Notes: a model not told the origin generated them from the letters alone. 64,000 bases of DNA from Cytobacillus firmus (GCF_023612095.1 NZ_CP086235.1:3421501-3485500), one strand, 5' to 3'; positions 36,998 through 46,624 are shown, numbered from the stretch's first letter. Translations and numbers: made by a program.

Positions 36998-37822
36998 CTA
37001 TACTTTATCGATCCGAATGGATCCAATTTTTACTTGTACAGCGATTTTCAGCTTTCTGGATGCTTCATCATAACCAGGTGACTTATAGTGAAGGGTTCGA
37101 TTGATGTCACTTGTCTTTTGATCAAATATGCGGATGTCTCCTATATTAATATTTGACTGGATCATTACCGGAATGTTTTCGGGGATGATCATTTTCACAT
37201 CGCCAATCCACCCTCTCACAATGACAGGCGTCTCTTTCTCCGGGATGAAAGCTTTGCTGAAATCGATAAAATAATCACCGATCATTGTATATAAATCCAT
37301 CGGCTCGAGAGACCAATTCGGCTGTTTAAAATCCACATCGCCAATTGAAAAGCCTCTTATATTTTTTAGCGGCTGAGGGCTTTCATATTTTGAGATATTA
37401 ATGACTTTTTTCTCAGCTGCACCTTTGTCTTTCCCATAGATATCTGCCGGAAACTCCTGTTCAAAATGTATCTTTAAACGATCTTTTTTCAATAGAATAT
37501 TAATGCCGATGAAAATAAGAAACAGGGGCCAGAGTTTCCAGATTTCCATAAACCTGAATTCAATTATTCCGAAACGATCAAGGATTAATAGCAATGAAAA
37601 TACAATTAGAAATAACCCTGTAAACATCCCGCTCCGGCTTTTCTTCAGTATGTATGACAGCAGATAATAAAAACCGGCAGCCATCAGGATAAAGGGGTAA
37701 ATTACGACAAAAACCTCTTTTATTTCCAAGGAAATGACACCTATGTTCATAAGAAGAAGCAAAACCCCAATAGCTGATAAAGTTATCGCGAAGATTATTT
37801 GATTAACGGACCTGTATCTCAT
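36998..37822 (-). CDS. LiaF-like inhibitory membrane protein (VraT/YvqF type)
   Basis: A 274-residue protein with four N-terminal membrane helices and a C-terminal soluble beta-rich domain (cell-wall-active antibiotics response domain) with repeats such as GDVKMIIPENIPVMIQSNINIGDIRIFD. LiaF keeps the LiaS kinase off in the absence of envelope stress. It is the first gene of the module, 9 bp before the kinase. No liaI/liaH or other PspA-like target gene is adjacent. Confidence 0.88.
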   Translation of the reverse strand: MRYRSVNQIIFAITLSAIGVLLLLMNIGVISLEIKEVFVVIYPFILMAAGFYYLLSYILKKSRSGMFTGLFLIVFSLLLILDRFGIIEFRFMEIWKLWPLFLIFIGINILLKKDRLKIHFEQEFPADIYGKDKGAAEKKVINISKYESPQPLKNIRGFSIGDVDFKQPNWSLEPMDLYTMIGDYFIDFSKAFIPEKETPVIVRGWIGDVKMIIPENIPVMIQSNINIGDIRIFDQKTSDINRTLHYKSPGYDEASRKLKIAVQVKIGSIRIDKV

Positions 37823-38073
37823 AGGCTTTCCCTTCCCTCTTTTCTCCTATTCTTGTATTCGCTAGTGCAAAAACATTTTCCTCCTGTACATTCATTTTAT
37901 CAGTCAGCAATTCTATTGAAACATCCCCCGGTGTGTTTCAGCCTCCTCCTCTGGACGGATTCAATTCATATCACCATTTATTTCATTCCATCATATTCTG
38001 TACTACATTCCGAATCGGGTGATTCGCCTAAACCGGCGCTTCTCTTATGGAATTTTGAAAGGGGGAAAATTAA

Positions 38074-39480
38074 GTGGGAGTTGAGTTAACAGCCATCCAT
38101 TGGATATATGTTCTTTTTATTCTCTTCATCATTGGCTTCATGGTTATGAAGAGAGATACAACTCTTGTCTGTATTGCGGGCATCTTTTTAATTGCCATTA
38201 CAGCTACCGGCTCCTTAAGCGGTTCAATCAGCAGTATTTTTAACAGCTTTATATTTGCGATAACAGAACTTCTTTCCACTATACTGGTCATTTCCATTAT
38301 AGTGGCCATGAGCCGGACACTGACCACAACCGGAATTAATGATGTCATGATCTCTCCTTTTACCAGATTAATCAGAACACCGGCACTTGCCTACTGGACG
38401 ATCGGAATTTTGATGATGGTCATCTCCTGGTTTTTTTGGCCATCTCCTGCTGTTGCCTTAATGGGGGCCGTCCTTCTTCCCGTAGCCATCCGGGTAGGAT
38501 TACCTGCTCTGGGTGTGGCAATGGCCATGAACCTGTTCGGTCATGGCATCGCACTATCCGGAGATTTTATTATCCAGGCTGCCCCGAAGTTAACTGCCGA
38601 CGCGGCAGGTCTTCCTGTAGGCGAGGTCATATCAGCCAGTGTTCCGCTTGTTATTATTATGGGTGCAGTCACGACTATAACCGCTTTTTATCTTATCAAG
38701 AGAGATATGAAAAGCGGCAAGCTGACTGCAGATACTGGGCTTACTGGGGATACACCAGCTGAACTTCAGGCTGATGCCAGTCAAAAACATCGGCTTTCAC
38801 TTAAACAAAAACGTTTTTTTGCGTTATTAATTCCAATCTTATTTGCTGCTGATGTAACAGCCATGTTTGCGTTAGATCTTCAGGGCGGTGACGCAACCGC
38901 TTTGGTAGGCGGTACATCGATATTTATTCTCCTTCTGATAACGCTCGCCGCCCATCGGAATAGGGGCCTTGAAAAAACTACAGCCTATTTAGTTGAAGGC
39001 TTCCAATTTGGATTTAGAGTATTTGGTCCTGTCATTCCAATTGCAGCTTTCTTTTATCTGGGGGACGCTGGATTTTCTAAGATGATAGGAGACTTTTTGC
39101 CAAAGGGCTCTCATGGAATTGTTAATGATCTTGGAGTGGGGTTAGCATCTGTTGTCCCTTTAAGCAAAGAGGTAGGCGCCATTACACTGACTATCGTTGG
39201 AGCCATTACGGGGCTTGATGGTTCCGGTTTTTCCGGCATCTCACTTGCCGGCTCCATTGCAAATCTATTTGCGACAGCTATCGGCACAGGTGCGGCAACC
39301 TTAACGGCCCTCGGGCAGGTAGCTGCCATCTGGGTAGGCGGTGGCACTTTGGTTCCCTGGGCTCTTATACCTGCAGCCGCAATCTGCAATGTAGATGCTT
39401 TTGAACTGGCCCGACGGAACCTGCTTCCGGTCACAATTGGTTTAATCGTGACAACTATTGCAGCCATGTTCCTCATCTAA
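38074..39480 (+). CDS. yhfA: YhfA-like GntP/DcuC-type transporter
   Basis: A 468-residue integral membrane protein with about 11-12 helices, of the ion-transporter superfamily that includes GntP and DcuC. FGHGIALSGDFIIQAAP and the long C-terminal ATAIGTGAATLTALGQVAAIWVGGGTLVPWA are typical re-entrant-loop segments. GTG start at 38074, eight bases after GGGGG. Position and length recall B. subtilis YhfA. The substrate is unknown, probably an organic acid. Confidence 0.82.
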   Translation: MGVELTAIHWIYVLFILFIIGFMVMKRDTTLVCIAGIFLIAITATGSLSGSISSIFNSFIFAITELLSTILVISIIVAMSRTLTTTGINDVMISPFTRLIRTPALAYWTIGILMMVISWFFWPSPAVALMGAVLLPVAIRVGLPALGVAMAMNLFGHGIALSGDFIIQAAPKLTADAAGLPVGEVISASVPLVIIMGAVTTITAFYLIKRDMKSGKLTADTGLTGDTPAELQADASQKHRLSLKQKRFFALLIPILFAADVTAMFALDLQGGDATALVGGTSIFILLLITLAAHRNRGLEKTTAYLVEGFQFGFRVFGPVIPIAAFFYLGDAGFSKMIGDFLPKGSHGIVNDLGVGLASVVPLSKEVGAITLTIVGAITGLDGSGFSGISLAGSIANLFATAIGTGAATLTALGQVAAIWVGGGTLVPWALIPAAAICNVDAFELARRNLLPVTIGLIVTTIAAMFLI

Positions 39481-39486
39481 AACAAC

Positions 39487-39513
39487 AAAGAGACTATCGG
39501 CGATAGTCTCTTT
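39487..39513. terminator. Bidirectional terminator
   Basis: AAAGAGACTATC/GATAGTCTCTTT perfect stem between converging genes. Confidence 0.85.
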
Positions 39514-39518
39514 GGCTG

Positions 39519-40181
39519 TTAAGCTGATTCTCTCTTATATGATTTCCTTCTGAACATTGACTTTAAGGCCGCGTAAAGGGAAATTGATATGAATACCCAA
39601 ATATAGCCTGCTGCAAATCCTGCTGCAATATCAGAAGGATAATGTACACCCATCACGATCCGGCTGATCCCCATTAAAAAAATCCAAATGCCGGCTATAA
39701 TCCCCGCGATCCATTTCGCTGACGCTTTCTTCAGCTCGGTAATGATAAAATAGGCTATAATCGTATACAAAATCATCCCAATCATCGCGTGCCCGCTCGG
39801 AAAGCTGAGACTTGCCACATCAACCAGATGCTCCTGATCAGGGCGCGGCCTTCCAACAGACTCTTTAAGCCACTTATTTACTTCATTTCCCGCTGCAACA
39901 GCAAAAACAACAGCTGCCATCGCCTCATAATTCCTATACTTGAACCAAAGCAGCGCTAAGAAAGCCAATGTAATAATCCCTACACCGATTTTACTCCCCA
40001 TATTGTCCATGGCTTCAAAAAATGGATGGGTGCTTTCAGAAAATAATCCTGTAAAGAATTTTGACAAATAACGGTCAAAATCAAGAGGTTGTCCGTTAGA
40101 TACGGCAACAAGAAAATATAGAAAAATTGATGCGGATACAGTCAGGAAAAAATATGTCCATTTAGATTTAAGCATTTCCAA
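39519..40181 (-). CDS. PAP2 family lipid phosphatase
   Basis: A 220-residue membrane phosphatase with six helices and the three PAP2 motifs: KESVGRPRP, SFPSGHAM and SRIVMGVHYPSDIAAG. Likely substrates are phosphatidylglycerol phosphate, undecaprenyl pyrophosphate or diacylglycerol pyrophosphate. It stands alone. An internal ATG two codons in is an equally good start. Confidence 0.9.
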   Translation of the reverse strand: MEMLKSKWTYFFLTVSASIFLYFLVAVSNGQPLDFDRYLSKFFTGLFSESTHPFFEAMDNMGSKIGVGIITLAFLALLWFKYRNYEAMAAVVFAVAAGNEVNKWLKESVGRPRPDQEHLVDVASLSFPSGHAMIGMILYTIIAYFIITELKKASAKWIAGIIAGIWIFLMGISRIVMGVHYPSDIAAGFAAGYIWVFISISLYAALKSMFRRKSYKRESA

Positions 40182-40332
40182 TCCTACTAATACCTCCCAT
40201 TTTGGTCTTAATTTATAGTATCATCTCTACTTCACTTTTATTATGGTAATTTTGCATAAAAAAACATTTTCCCTTTATCCCATTAAAGAATGTTATAATA
40301 ATGGAAAAATTACATCGATAGGAGAGGAAATC

Positions 40333-41541
40333 ATGTCTGAATCACTATTTAAAAAACTGGAAAGCTATTACGATGAAATGGTCTCCATCCGGCGCTATCT
40401 TCATCAGAATCCTGAAGTATCCTTTAAGGAAGAAAAGACCGCTCACTATATCAAAACCTTTTATGAAAATCTGGGAATTGAAGTCCGGAGCCATGTAGGG
40501 GGAAATGGAGTGGTTGCCAGAATTCATGGCAGCAAACCAGGAAAGACCATCGCTTTAAGAGCCGATTTTGATGCACTTCCGATCCAGGATGAAAAGGATG
40601 TCCCATATAAATCATTGATCCCTGGTGTAATGCATGCTTGCGGACATGATGGACACACGGCCACTTTACTTGTACTGGCGAAGGCGCTCAATGAACTTCG
40701 CGATGAATTAGAAGGTACATATGTAATGATTCACCAGCACGCCGAGGAATATGCCCCGGGCGGAGCAATTTCGATGATCAAAGATGGCTGCCTTGAGGGT
40801 GTCGATGCCATTTTTGGAACTCATCTGTGGGCATCAGAACCAACAGGGAAGATCCAATATCGGGTTGGCCCATTTATGGCGGCAGCAGACAGATTTGAAG
40901 TTACCATCCAAGGAAAAGGCGGGCACGGAGCACAGCCTCACAAAACGAAAGATGCAATAGTAACTGCCTCCCAGCTGGTTGTCAATCTTCAGCAAATCGT
41001 CAGCAGAAAAGTAAATCCAATTGACTCTGCTGTTGTAACAGTTGGCTCTTTCGTAGCTGATAACGCATTTAATGTAATTGCAGATAGAGCAAAATTGATT
41101 GGTACTGTCCGCACATTTAACGAGGATGTCCGCACTAATATCGAAGAGGAAATCGAGCGCATTGTCAAAGGAACATGCTACACAGCAGACAGTGACTATG
41201 AGTATCGGTTCCACAGAGGCTACCCTGCAGTTATAAATCATAAAAGGGAGACTGAATACCTGGCTGAACTGGCTGGGAAAATTGATGAAGTCAAATGGAC
41301 AGAAGAGACAGACCCTGAAATGGGGGGTGAAGATTTCGCATACTATCTGCAGCATGTGAAAGGCACCTTCTTCTTTACCGGGGCAAGACCTGAAAATACA
41401 TCAGAAAATTACCCGCACCACCACCCCAAATTTGATATTGATGAAAAAGCCATGCTAATCGCAGCAAAAACACTGGGAACAGCAGCTTTAAACTATCATA
41501 GCTATCAGGAAAGCAAGGACTCTGTAGAAGTAGGACAATAA
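40333..41541 (+). CDS. yhaA: M20 family amidohydrolase (YhaA/AmhX-like)
   Basis: Zinc-dependent amidohydrolase of 402 residues related to N-acyl amino acid and hippurate hydrolases. Metal ligands appear in MHACGHDGHTA, HQHAEE, and the GGEDFAYYLQ segment; the dimerisation domain begins near residue 180 (GKGGHGAQPH). The start ATG 40333 follows AGGAGAGG; a longer frame to 40243 has no ribosome-binding site. In B. subtilis yhaA lies beside ecsC, as here. Confidence 0.9.
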   Translation: MSESLFKKLESYYDEMVSIRRYLHQNPEVSFKEEKTAHYIKTFYENLGIEVRSHVGGNGVVARIHGSKPGKTIALRADFDALPIQDEKDVPYKSLIPGVMHACGHDGHTATLLVLAKALNELRDELEGTYVMIHQHAEEYAPGGAISMIKDGCLEGVDAIFGTHLWASEPTGKIQYRVGPFMAAADRFEVTIQGKGGHGAQPHKTKDAIVTASQLVVNLQQIVSRKVNPIDSAVVTVGSFVADNAFNVIADRAKLIGTVRTFNEDVRTNIEEEIERIVKGTCYTADSDYEYRFHRGYPAVINHKRETEYLAELAGKIDEVKWTEETDPEMGGEDFAYYLQHVKGTFFFTGARPENTSENYPHHHPKFDIDEKAMLIAAKTLGTAALNYHSYQESKDSVEVGQ

Positions 41542-41565
41542 GAAGAAATTCGAGTGTAAGTTAAA

Positions 41566-41600
41566 AACAGCCCCAAGCCTAATCAGGCCTTGGGGCTGTT
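41566..41600. terminator. Bidirectional terminator between yhaA and ecsC
   Basis: AACAGCCCCAAG..CTTGGGGCTGTT long stem, overlapping the last codons of ecsC. Confidence 0.85.
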
Positions 41601-42304
41601 TTTAATATCCGCAGACGATAAGCATTTTTAGCGGTTTCACCTAAGTGGTCAAGCAAATTATAGTTTGCATACGCCCCGACAGCAGCACCTATACCCGGCA
41701 CCAGCTGGAGCATTTTGACAAAGTCGATATAATCCCGGTATTCCTGCTGAAATACCTTCCAGTCCATGTCACCCAATGTTTCTTTCCTGTCATCCCATTC
41801 TTCAACCAGCTTCAGCGTTTCTTTCCTTTTATCATCACTGGAAAAAGCGAGCTGAAAAACGTGGAGGAGAAACAGGCGTTCTTCATATTCATTTGTGTTA
41901 AATCCATAGATGGAAGCAGTTTCAAAAAGAAATTTCATCTTAATGCTCAGCAGTAATGGAAAATCAGCAATGCCAAGGAGAATTCCCCCTGCCCCGGTTC
42001 CTGCACCTTCGACAGCAGCTGTTTTGCGGTAAGCTGCAACCTTCTCTTCAAGCATGTGATCCATCATTTCCAGGCTGCGGCCGGCAGATTGTTTTTTTCT
42101 GGTGAGTGCATTTGATCCAATCAAAGTGGCCTTTACCATATTCTTTATGCTGTCTGTGATTATTTGATGAGCTTTTTCAGGTATTATACTATTTACCTTT
42201 GTTTGAGCTTTTTTGGAAAGGCGATTCAGCATACTGGAACGCTTGTTAATCCGTCTCTTCCATTCATCAATTTCTTTATTTGCCTTTAATTCATACTCCT
42301 TCAT
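41579..42304 (-). CDS. ecsC: EcsC family protein
   Basis: A 241-residue EcsC-family protein with the conserved glycine-rich segment EGAGTGAGGILLGIADFPLLLSIKMKFLFE and VPGIGAAVGAYANYNLLDHLGETAKNAY. It is the third gene of the ecs locus. Its role is unknown; the family keeps company with EcsAB but is not required for their function in B. subtilis. Confidence 0.92.
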   Translation of the reverse strand: MKEYELKANKEIDEWKRRINKRSSMLNRLSKKAQTKVNSIIPEKAHQIITDSIKNMVKATLIGSNALTRKKQSAGRSLEMMDHMLEEKVAAYRKTAAVEGAGTGAGGILLGIADFPLLLSIKMKFLFETASIYGFNTNEYEERLFLLHVFQLAFSSDDKRKETLKLVEEWDDRKETLGDMDWKVFQQEYRDYIDFVKMLQLVPGIGAAVGAYANYNLLDHLGETAKNAYRLRILKTAPRPD

Positions 42305-42368
42305 TTTTCTACCTGCCTTTTTTCCAGGATGACTCTATATACGCACAAAAGACAGCAATAGTTTCATT

Positions 42369-43589
42369 TTAAGCACGGCTGCCAGACAGCCGTTTCTGAA
42401 TATAGATATGAGTATATACGTATGCAAATAAAACTCCAACGGCTAAAGCCAATAGCGAGGCCAGCCATCCGCCATTTGCCAGTACAGCAAGCGATAAAAA
42501 GAATGCCTGAACATAAAGGATTCCTGTCAGCAGCTGTTTAAAGGACTTCTCCTGTATATTCCCTTTAACCGGATATAAATTCACCCACAGCTTATCCTGA
42601 TGGTGGTTCCATAAGGGCAGCAGCTGAAATCCGGTTAGGTACATGAATAACGGCACAAGCAGGATTTGTCCCATACCATACGAAATTAAATAAATTGCTC
42701 CAGCACCAATAATGGTTAAACGAATGAATAAACCGAAGTAATCACCGGAACGGAGAAATGTACGGACATAAAGGTTTTTAAAAGTTGCATCCTGTTTAAA
42801 TGGGATCCCTGAAAACAGCCAATCAAGCCACTTCCGTCTTTTTACGCGGTCTTTCAGCTTTGGAACATCTGTAAACATATTGGCCAGCCTGTAGAAGGAT
42901 GTCATTCTTCTCTCTTCCTGATCAATCAAATATTCCCATTTCAGCCCTTTATCCCTGGATTTCATGGTAAAGAACAAATACAGCAGGATCAGCAGCACAC
43001 CTGCTGCCAGCATAAAAATGGGGGAAGCACCGCTAAAAAGAAAATATAAAAACACAGCGTTAACAGCATAACGGACACATGCATCCAGTATGTGTACGCT
43101 TGTTTCGATATAATATTGTATCTTCCAACGTATCAGTAAATTGATCATTTTTAGAGTCAGCAGAATCAGCAGAAAGGGTAAAAACACTTTAAAATTGCCA
43201 TCATTCACCGCTGCATACAAGGGCAATGAAACTCCCAGCCCCATAACAAGGAGATATGAATGTACAAAAAAGCTGACTGCCATCGAACGTCTGAAATAAC
43301 CTGAAAGCCTGTCTTCAAGCGGCAGCAGAAAAATTTTATCTGCTTCAGAAAAAAATGTATAAATCGGGCTGTATGTAACCAGGAGAGCTAAGATGATTGC
43401 TATAACCGCAGCAGCAGGAAAATCACCGGGCAGGGTTTTTATCCACTCCTGATAATAAAAAGCTGCAGTTCCCAGAAGAAACACCATGACAATGACAATA
43501 TGGCCATTAAAGATATAACGGAGATAGCGGGAAAGCTCTTTGACTGTCCTCCCGAATCTCTCCTTCCATAATTGTTTTTCATCAAACAT
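42369..43589 (-). CDS. ecsB: EcsB, ABC transporter permease
   Basis: Membrane subunit of the EcsAB exporter, required in B. subtilis for exoenzyme secretion, competence and intramembrane processing by RasP; peptides are a likely substrate. The 406-residue protein has about ten helices. The start ATG 43589 follows AAGGAAGAAG and overlaps the end of ecsA by 8 bp; the frame upstream of it lies inside ecsA. Confidence 0.93.
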   Translation of the reverse strand: MFDEKQLWKERFGRTVKELSRYLRYIFNGHIVIVMVFLLGTAAFYYQEWIKTLPGDFPAAAVIAIILALLVTYSPIYTFFSEADKIFLLPLEDRLSGYFRRSMAVSFFVHSYLLVMGLGVSLPLYAAVNDGNFKVFLPFLLILLTLKMINLLIRWKIQYYIETSVHILDACVRYAVNAVFLYFLFSGASPIFMLAAGVLLILLYLFFTMKSRDKGLKWEYLIDQEERRMTSFYRLANMFTDVPKLKDRVKRRKWLDWLFSGIPFKQDATFKNLYVRTFLRSGDYFGLFIRLTIIGAGAIYLISYGMGQILLVPLFMYLTGFQLLPLWNHHQDKLWVNLYPVKGNIQEKSFKQLLTGILYVQAFFLSLAVLANGGWLASLLALAVGVLFAYVYTHIYIQKRLSGSRA

Positions 43590-44322
43590 AATCTTCTTCC
43601 TTTGTGAGCTGGATATATAAATCATCTAGGGTTGCTCCCGGCATTGCAAATTGCTGCTGCAGCTCCGCTAAAGTTCCCTTCGCCCTTACTTTGCCTTCAT
43701 GTAAAATCACAAAACGATCACAATACCTTTCAGCCGTCGCCAGAATATGGGTGGACATAAGAATACCGGCACCGCTCTCTTTCATTTTCTTCATCAAATC
43801 GAGAAGTGACTGGATGCCAAGCGGGTCCAGACCTACAAATGGTTCATCAACAATGTATAATGACGGCTGCACCAAAAAAGCGCACATGATCATTACTTTC
43901 TGCTTCATCCCTTTAGAAAAATGAGCTGGAAACCATTTCAGCCTTTTTTCCATTCTGAATTCCTTCAGCAGTGTTTCTACTCTTTGTTTATACTCTGTTT
44001 CAGGCAGACCGTATGCCATGGCTGTAATACGCAAATGCTCTTCGAGTGTCAGTTCATCATACAAAATCGGGGTTTCCGGAACAAAAGTGAATTGCTTGCG
44101 ATATCCTTCCTTATCCTTAAGGAATTGCATGCCATTAATCGATATTTCGCCCTCCTTCGGTTCCATTAAGCCAATTACATATTTGATGGTCGTACTTTTT
44201 CCGGCTCCATTAAGGCCAATCAGGCCGACGATTTCATTTTCACCCACTTCAAAGGAGACATCCTTTAAGACCGGGTTTCTCGTATAGCCGCCGGTAACGT
44301 TTTTAATTTCAAGCAGCGCCAT
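43582..44322 (-). CDS. ecsA: EcsA, ABC transporter ATP-binding protein
   Basis: ATPase of the EcsAB exporter, 246 residues. Walker A GLNGAGKSTTIK, Q-loop FVPETPIL, signature FSKGMKQKVMIM, Walker B LYIVDEPFVGLDP and the H-loop STHIL are present. The start ATG 44322 follows GGAAGG. It is the first gene of ecsABC. Confidence 0.95.
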   Translation of the reverse strand: MALLEIKNVTGGYTRNPVLKDVSFEVGENEIVGLIGLNGAGKSTTIKYVIGLMEPKEGEISINGMQFLKDKEGYRKQFTFVPETPILYDELTLEEHLRITAMAYGLPETEYKQRVETLLKEFRMEKRLKWFPAHFSKGMKQKVMIMCAFLVQPSLYIVDEPFVGLDPLGIQSLLDLMKKMKESGAGILMSTHILATAERYCDRFVILHEGKVRAKGTLAELQQQFAMPGATLDDLYIQLTKEEDYV

Positions 44323-44436
44323 TCTCAACGTCCTTCCTACTATGTATAAGTCCATTGTAAAAAAAGCCAAAGTAAATTGTCCAGTTTGGGCAAAATTCCT
44401 GTATATAAATTTCGGGGCGGGACATTCTAATCTATG

Positions 44437-44790
44437 AAGGGGAAACAAATCATTTGAACATCATTCAGATGATCAAAACTTGAAATGAGGTGTCTGTCGC
44501 AGACAGTTTCCTTTCAGTATAAGCTTCAAACGTTCCTAATAAGGGGATGGTTGCATTGCACATGAAACCTGATGATCTTAAACACTTGATCGCTTTACCC
44601 GAAAGTGGTCACTAAGTCATTTTTTAAATGAGGTGTTTGTTAAAGACTATCATCCATGCTTTATACGCCTGTAAAAGCTTATAAAGAAAATAAGGGGATG
44701 GTCCGATTGAACAAAGATCGATTTTCTCTAGATATGAACACAATTCATTCATAAATGAGGTGTTTGTTAAAGAGAATTTACCTGAAGTAG
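44437..44790 (+). repeat. Three diverged tandem units of paired micro-ORFs between ecsA and hit
   Basis: Each unit has an AAGGGGA ribosome-binding element (44437, 44541, 44692), then a TTG start 9-11 bases on, a short frame, and a conserved block AAATGAGGTGTYTGT that opens a second frame. First-type frames: 44454-44483 (9 aa), 44556-44615 (19 aa), 44707-44754 (15 aa). Second-type frames begin MRCL: 44485-44565 (26 aa), 44628-44684 (18 aa), 44755-44790 (11 aa). Units 2 and 3 share AATAAGGGGATGGT and the 3' block over 20 bp, while the bodies differ. The second frame starts next to or on the first frame's stop in units 1 and 3. A terminator follows. I recognise no family. Confidence 0.6.
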
Positions 44791-44820
44791 AAACGTACCA
44801 ATAGAAGCTTCCCCTTCACG

Positions 44821-44856
44821 AAGGCAGGATTCCAAGCGGATCCTGCCTTTTATTTT
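44821..44856 (+). terminator. Terminator at the end of the micro-ORF array
   Basis: AAGGCAGGAT/ATCCTGCCTT stem with a nine-base loop followed by TTATTTTA, oriented rightwards. It separates the array from hit. Confidence 0.8.
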
Positions 44857-44947
44857 ATGGATAATACTATCCATCCACTTTTGCTTTTTTGTTTTTTGGA
44901 GGATATGGTAGAATTGTGAAAAAGAAATTTGGTTAGGAGCTGACATA

Positions 44948-45367
44948 ATGAACGATTGTATTTTCTGTAAAATAATCAATGGCGAGATTCCTTCAGCCAA
45001 AGTTTTTGAAAATGACCATGTGATGGCATTTCTGGATATAAGCCAGGTCACAAAAGGGCATACACTTGTCATTCCGAAAGTACATAAAGAAAACTTGTAT
45101 GAGATGGATGCTGAAACAGCCCGGAACTATTTCGAAGCTGTGCCGGAGATTGCCAGAGCCATCAAGGCCGAATTCGATCCAATTGGCCTGAATTTAATTA
45201 ATAACAACGGTGAACACGCCGGGCAGACCGTTTTCCATTTCCACTCCCATCTTATTCCCCGTTATGGTGATGGAGATGGCTTAGGGGTTGTGTGGAAATC
45301 ACATCAATCTGATTACTCAGCAACAGATCTCAAGGAAATCTCTGATGCCATAAAAAAACATCTGTAA
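44948..45367 (+). CDS. hit: HIT family protein Hit
   Basis: Histidine-triad nucleotide hydrolase, 139 residues, acting on adenosine 5'-phosphoramidate-like or dinucleoside substrates. The zinc-binding N-terminal CIFC motif is present (CxxC in NDCIFCKI) and the triad is HFHSHLIPRY. The start ATG 44948 follows GGTTAGGAGC. It lies divergent from ecsA, as in B. subtilis. Confidence 0.94.
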   Translation: MNDCIFCKIINGEIPSAKVFENDHVMAFLDISQVTKGHTLVIPKVHKENLYEMDAETARNYFEAVPEIARAIKAEFDPIGLNLINNNGEHAGQTVFHFHSHLIPRYGDGDGLGVVWKSHQSDYSATDLKEISDAIKKHL

Positions 45368-45374
45368 CCCTTTG

Positions 45375-45406
45375 ATCCTCCTGTTTCTGCAGGGAGGATT
45401 TTTTTC
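45375..45406 (+). terminator. Terminator of hit
   Basis: ATCCTCC/GGAGGAT stem followed by TTTTTTT. Confidence 0.8.
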
Positions 45407-45528
45407 TCCAATTTTTCAAAATGTTCATTTTTTTCTCTGTACAAATCAATATAATTTGTTAACATATTAACTATCTTTATTTCTTCACAGCGTTATAGTG
45501 AATTGATTTTATATTTGGAGGGAGAAAA

Positions 45529-46611
45529 ATGTACCGTGCTCTAAATTTTAATGCAGGCCCCGCAGCCCTGCCGGAAGAGGTATTAAAAGAAGCGGAAAAA
45601 AGTTTGCTGAACTTCGGCAATACAGGAATGGGCATTATGGAGCTGAGCCATAGAAGCAAGGAATATCAGGCAGTACATGATCAGGCAATCACACGCTTAA
45701 GAAGGCTGCTGGCCATCCCGGATGACTTTGAAGTGCTATTTATTCAGGGCGGGGCCAGTCTCCAGTTTTCCATGGTGCCGATGAATCTGCTGGGAAAAGA
45801 CCAGGCAGCCCATTATGTTCTTAGTGGTTCATGGTCAGAAAAGGCTATAAAAGAAGCAGATAAAATCGGCGAAACTGTCATTTCTGCCTCCAGCAAGGAT
45901 CATAAATACAGCTTTATCCCCGAATTTAGTCAAGATGATATGCCGGACAATGCTGCCTATCTTCATATTACAAGCAACAATACAATTTACGGCACACAAT
46001 GGCAAAGCTTTCCTTCAAATAAAAAAACACCCGTAGTGGCAGATATGTCAAGCGATATTTTAAGCCGTCCATTGAAAGTAGATCAATTTGATTTGGTCTA
46101 TGCCGGTGCCCAGAAAAATCTCGGCCCTTCCGGTGTAACAGTAGTCATTATCCGAAAAGAACTATTAAAAAGATCTTCTGAAACGCTCCCTGTAATGCTG
46201 AATTACAATACATTTGCCAATAACAACTCTTTATATAACACACCTCCTACTCTTTCAATCTATTTACTGTCACTTGTGCTTCAGTGGGCAGAGCAGATAG
46301 GCGGCCTTCAGCAGATTGAAAAGGCCAATGAGAGGAAGGCAAAAATGCTCTATGATGTTATTGATGAAAGTGAAGGCTTTTACATAGGACATGCCCAAAA
46401 AAACAGCAGGTCCCGTATGAATGTCACTTTTAATCTTCATAGCGAGGACCTCTCCAGGGAATTTCAGAAACAGGCAAAAGAAGCAGGATTCGTCGGGCTT
46501 GGGGGGCACCGTTCTATTGGCGGCTGCCGCGCATCCATTTACAATGCTGTGCCAGAGCACCATGTTGAAAAGCTGGCCGCCTTTATGAAAGCTTTTAAAA
46601 ATAATAATTAA
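45529..46611 (+). CDS. serC: Phosphoserine aminotransferase SerC
   Basis: PLP enzyme converting 3-phosphohydroxypyruvate to phosphoserine in serine synthesis; 360 residues. FNAGPAALPEEVLKEA opens the protein, the PLP lysine lies in LVYAGAQKNLGPSGV, and GLGGHRSIGGCRASIYNA is the C-terminal signature. The start ATG 45529 follows GGAGGGAG. No serine-responsive leader structure is seen. Confidence 0.96.
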   Translation: MYRALNFNAGPAALPEEVLKEAEKSLLNFGNTGMGIMELSHRSKEYQAVHDQAITRLRRLLAIPDDFEVLFIQGGASLQFSMVPMNLLGKDQAAHYVLSGSWSEKAIKEADKIGETVISASSKDHKYSFIPEFSQDDMPDNAAYLHITSNNTIYGTQWQSFPSNKKTPVVADMSSDILSRPLKVDQFDLVYAGAQKNLGPSGVTVVIIRKELLKRSSETLPVMLNYNTFANNNSLYNTPPTLSIYLLSLVLQWAEQIGGLQQIEKANERKAKMLYDVIDESEGFYIGHAQKNSRSRMNVTFNLHSEDLSREFQKQAKEAGFVGLGGHRSIGGCRASIYNAVPEHHVEKLAAFMKAFKNNN

Positions 46612-46624
46612 AAAATATAGCACC

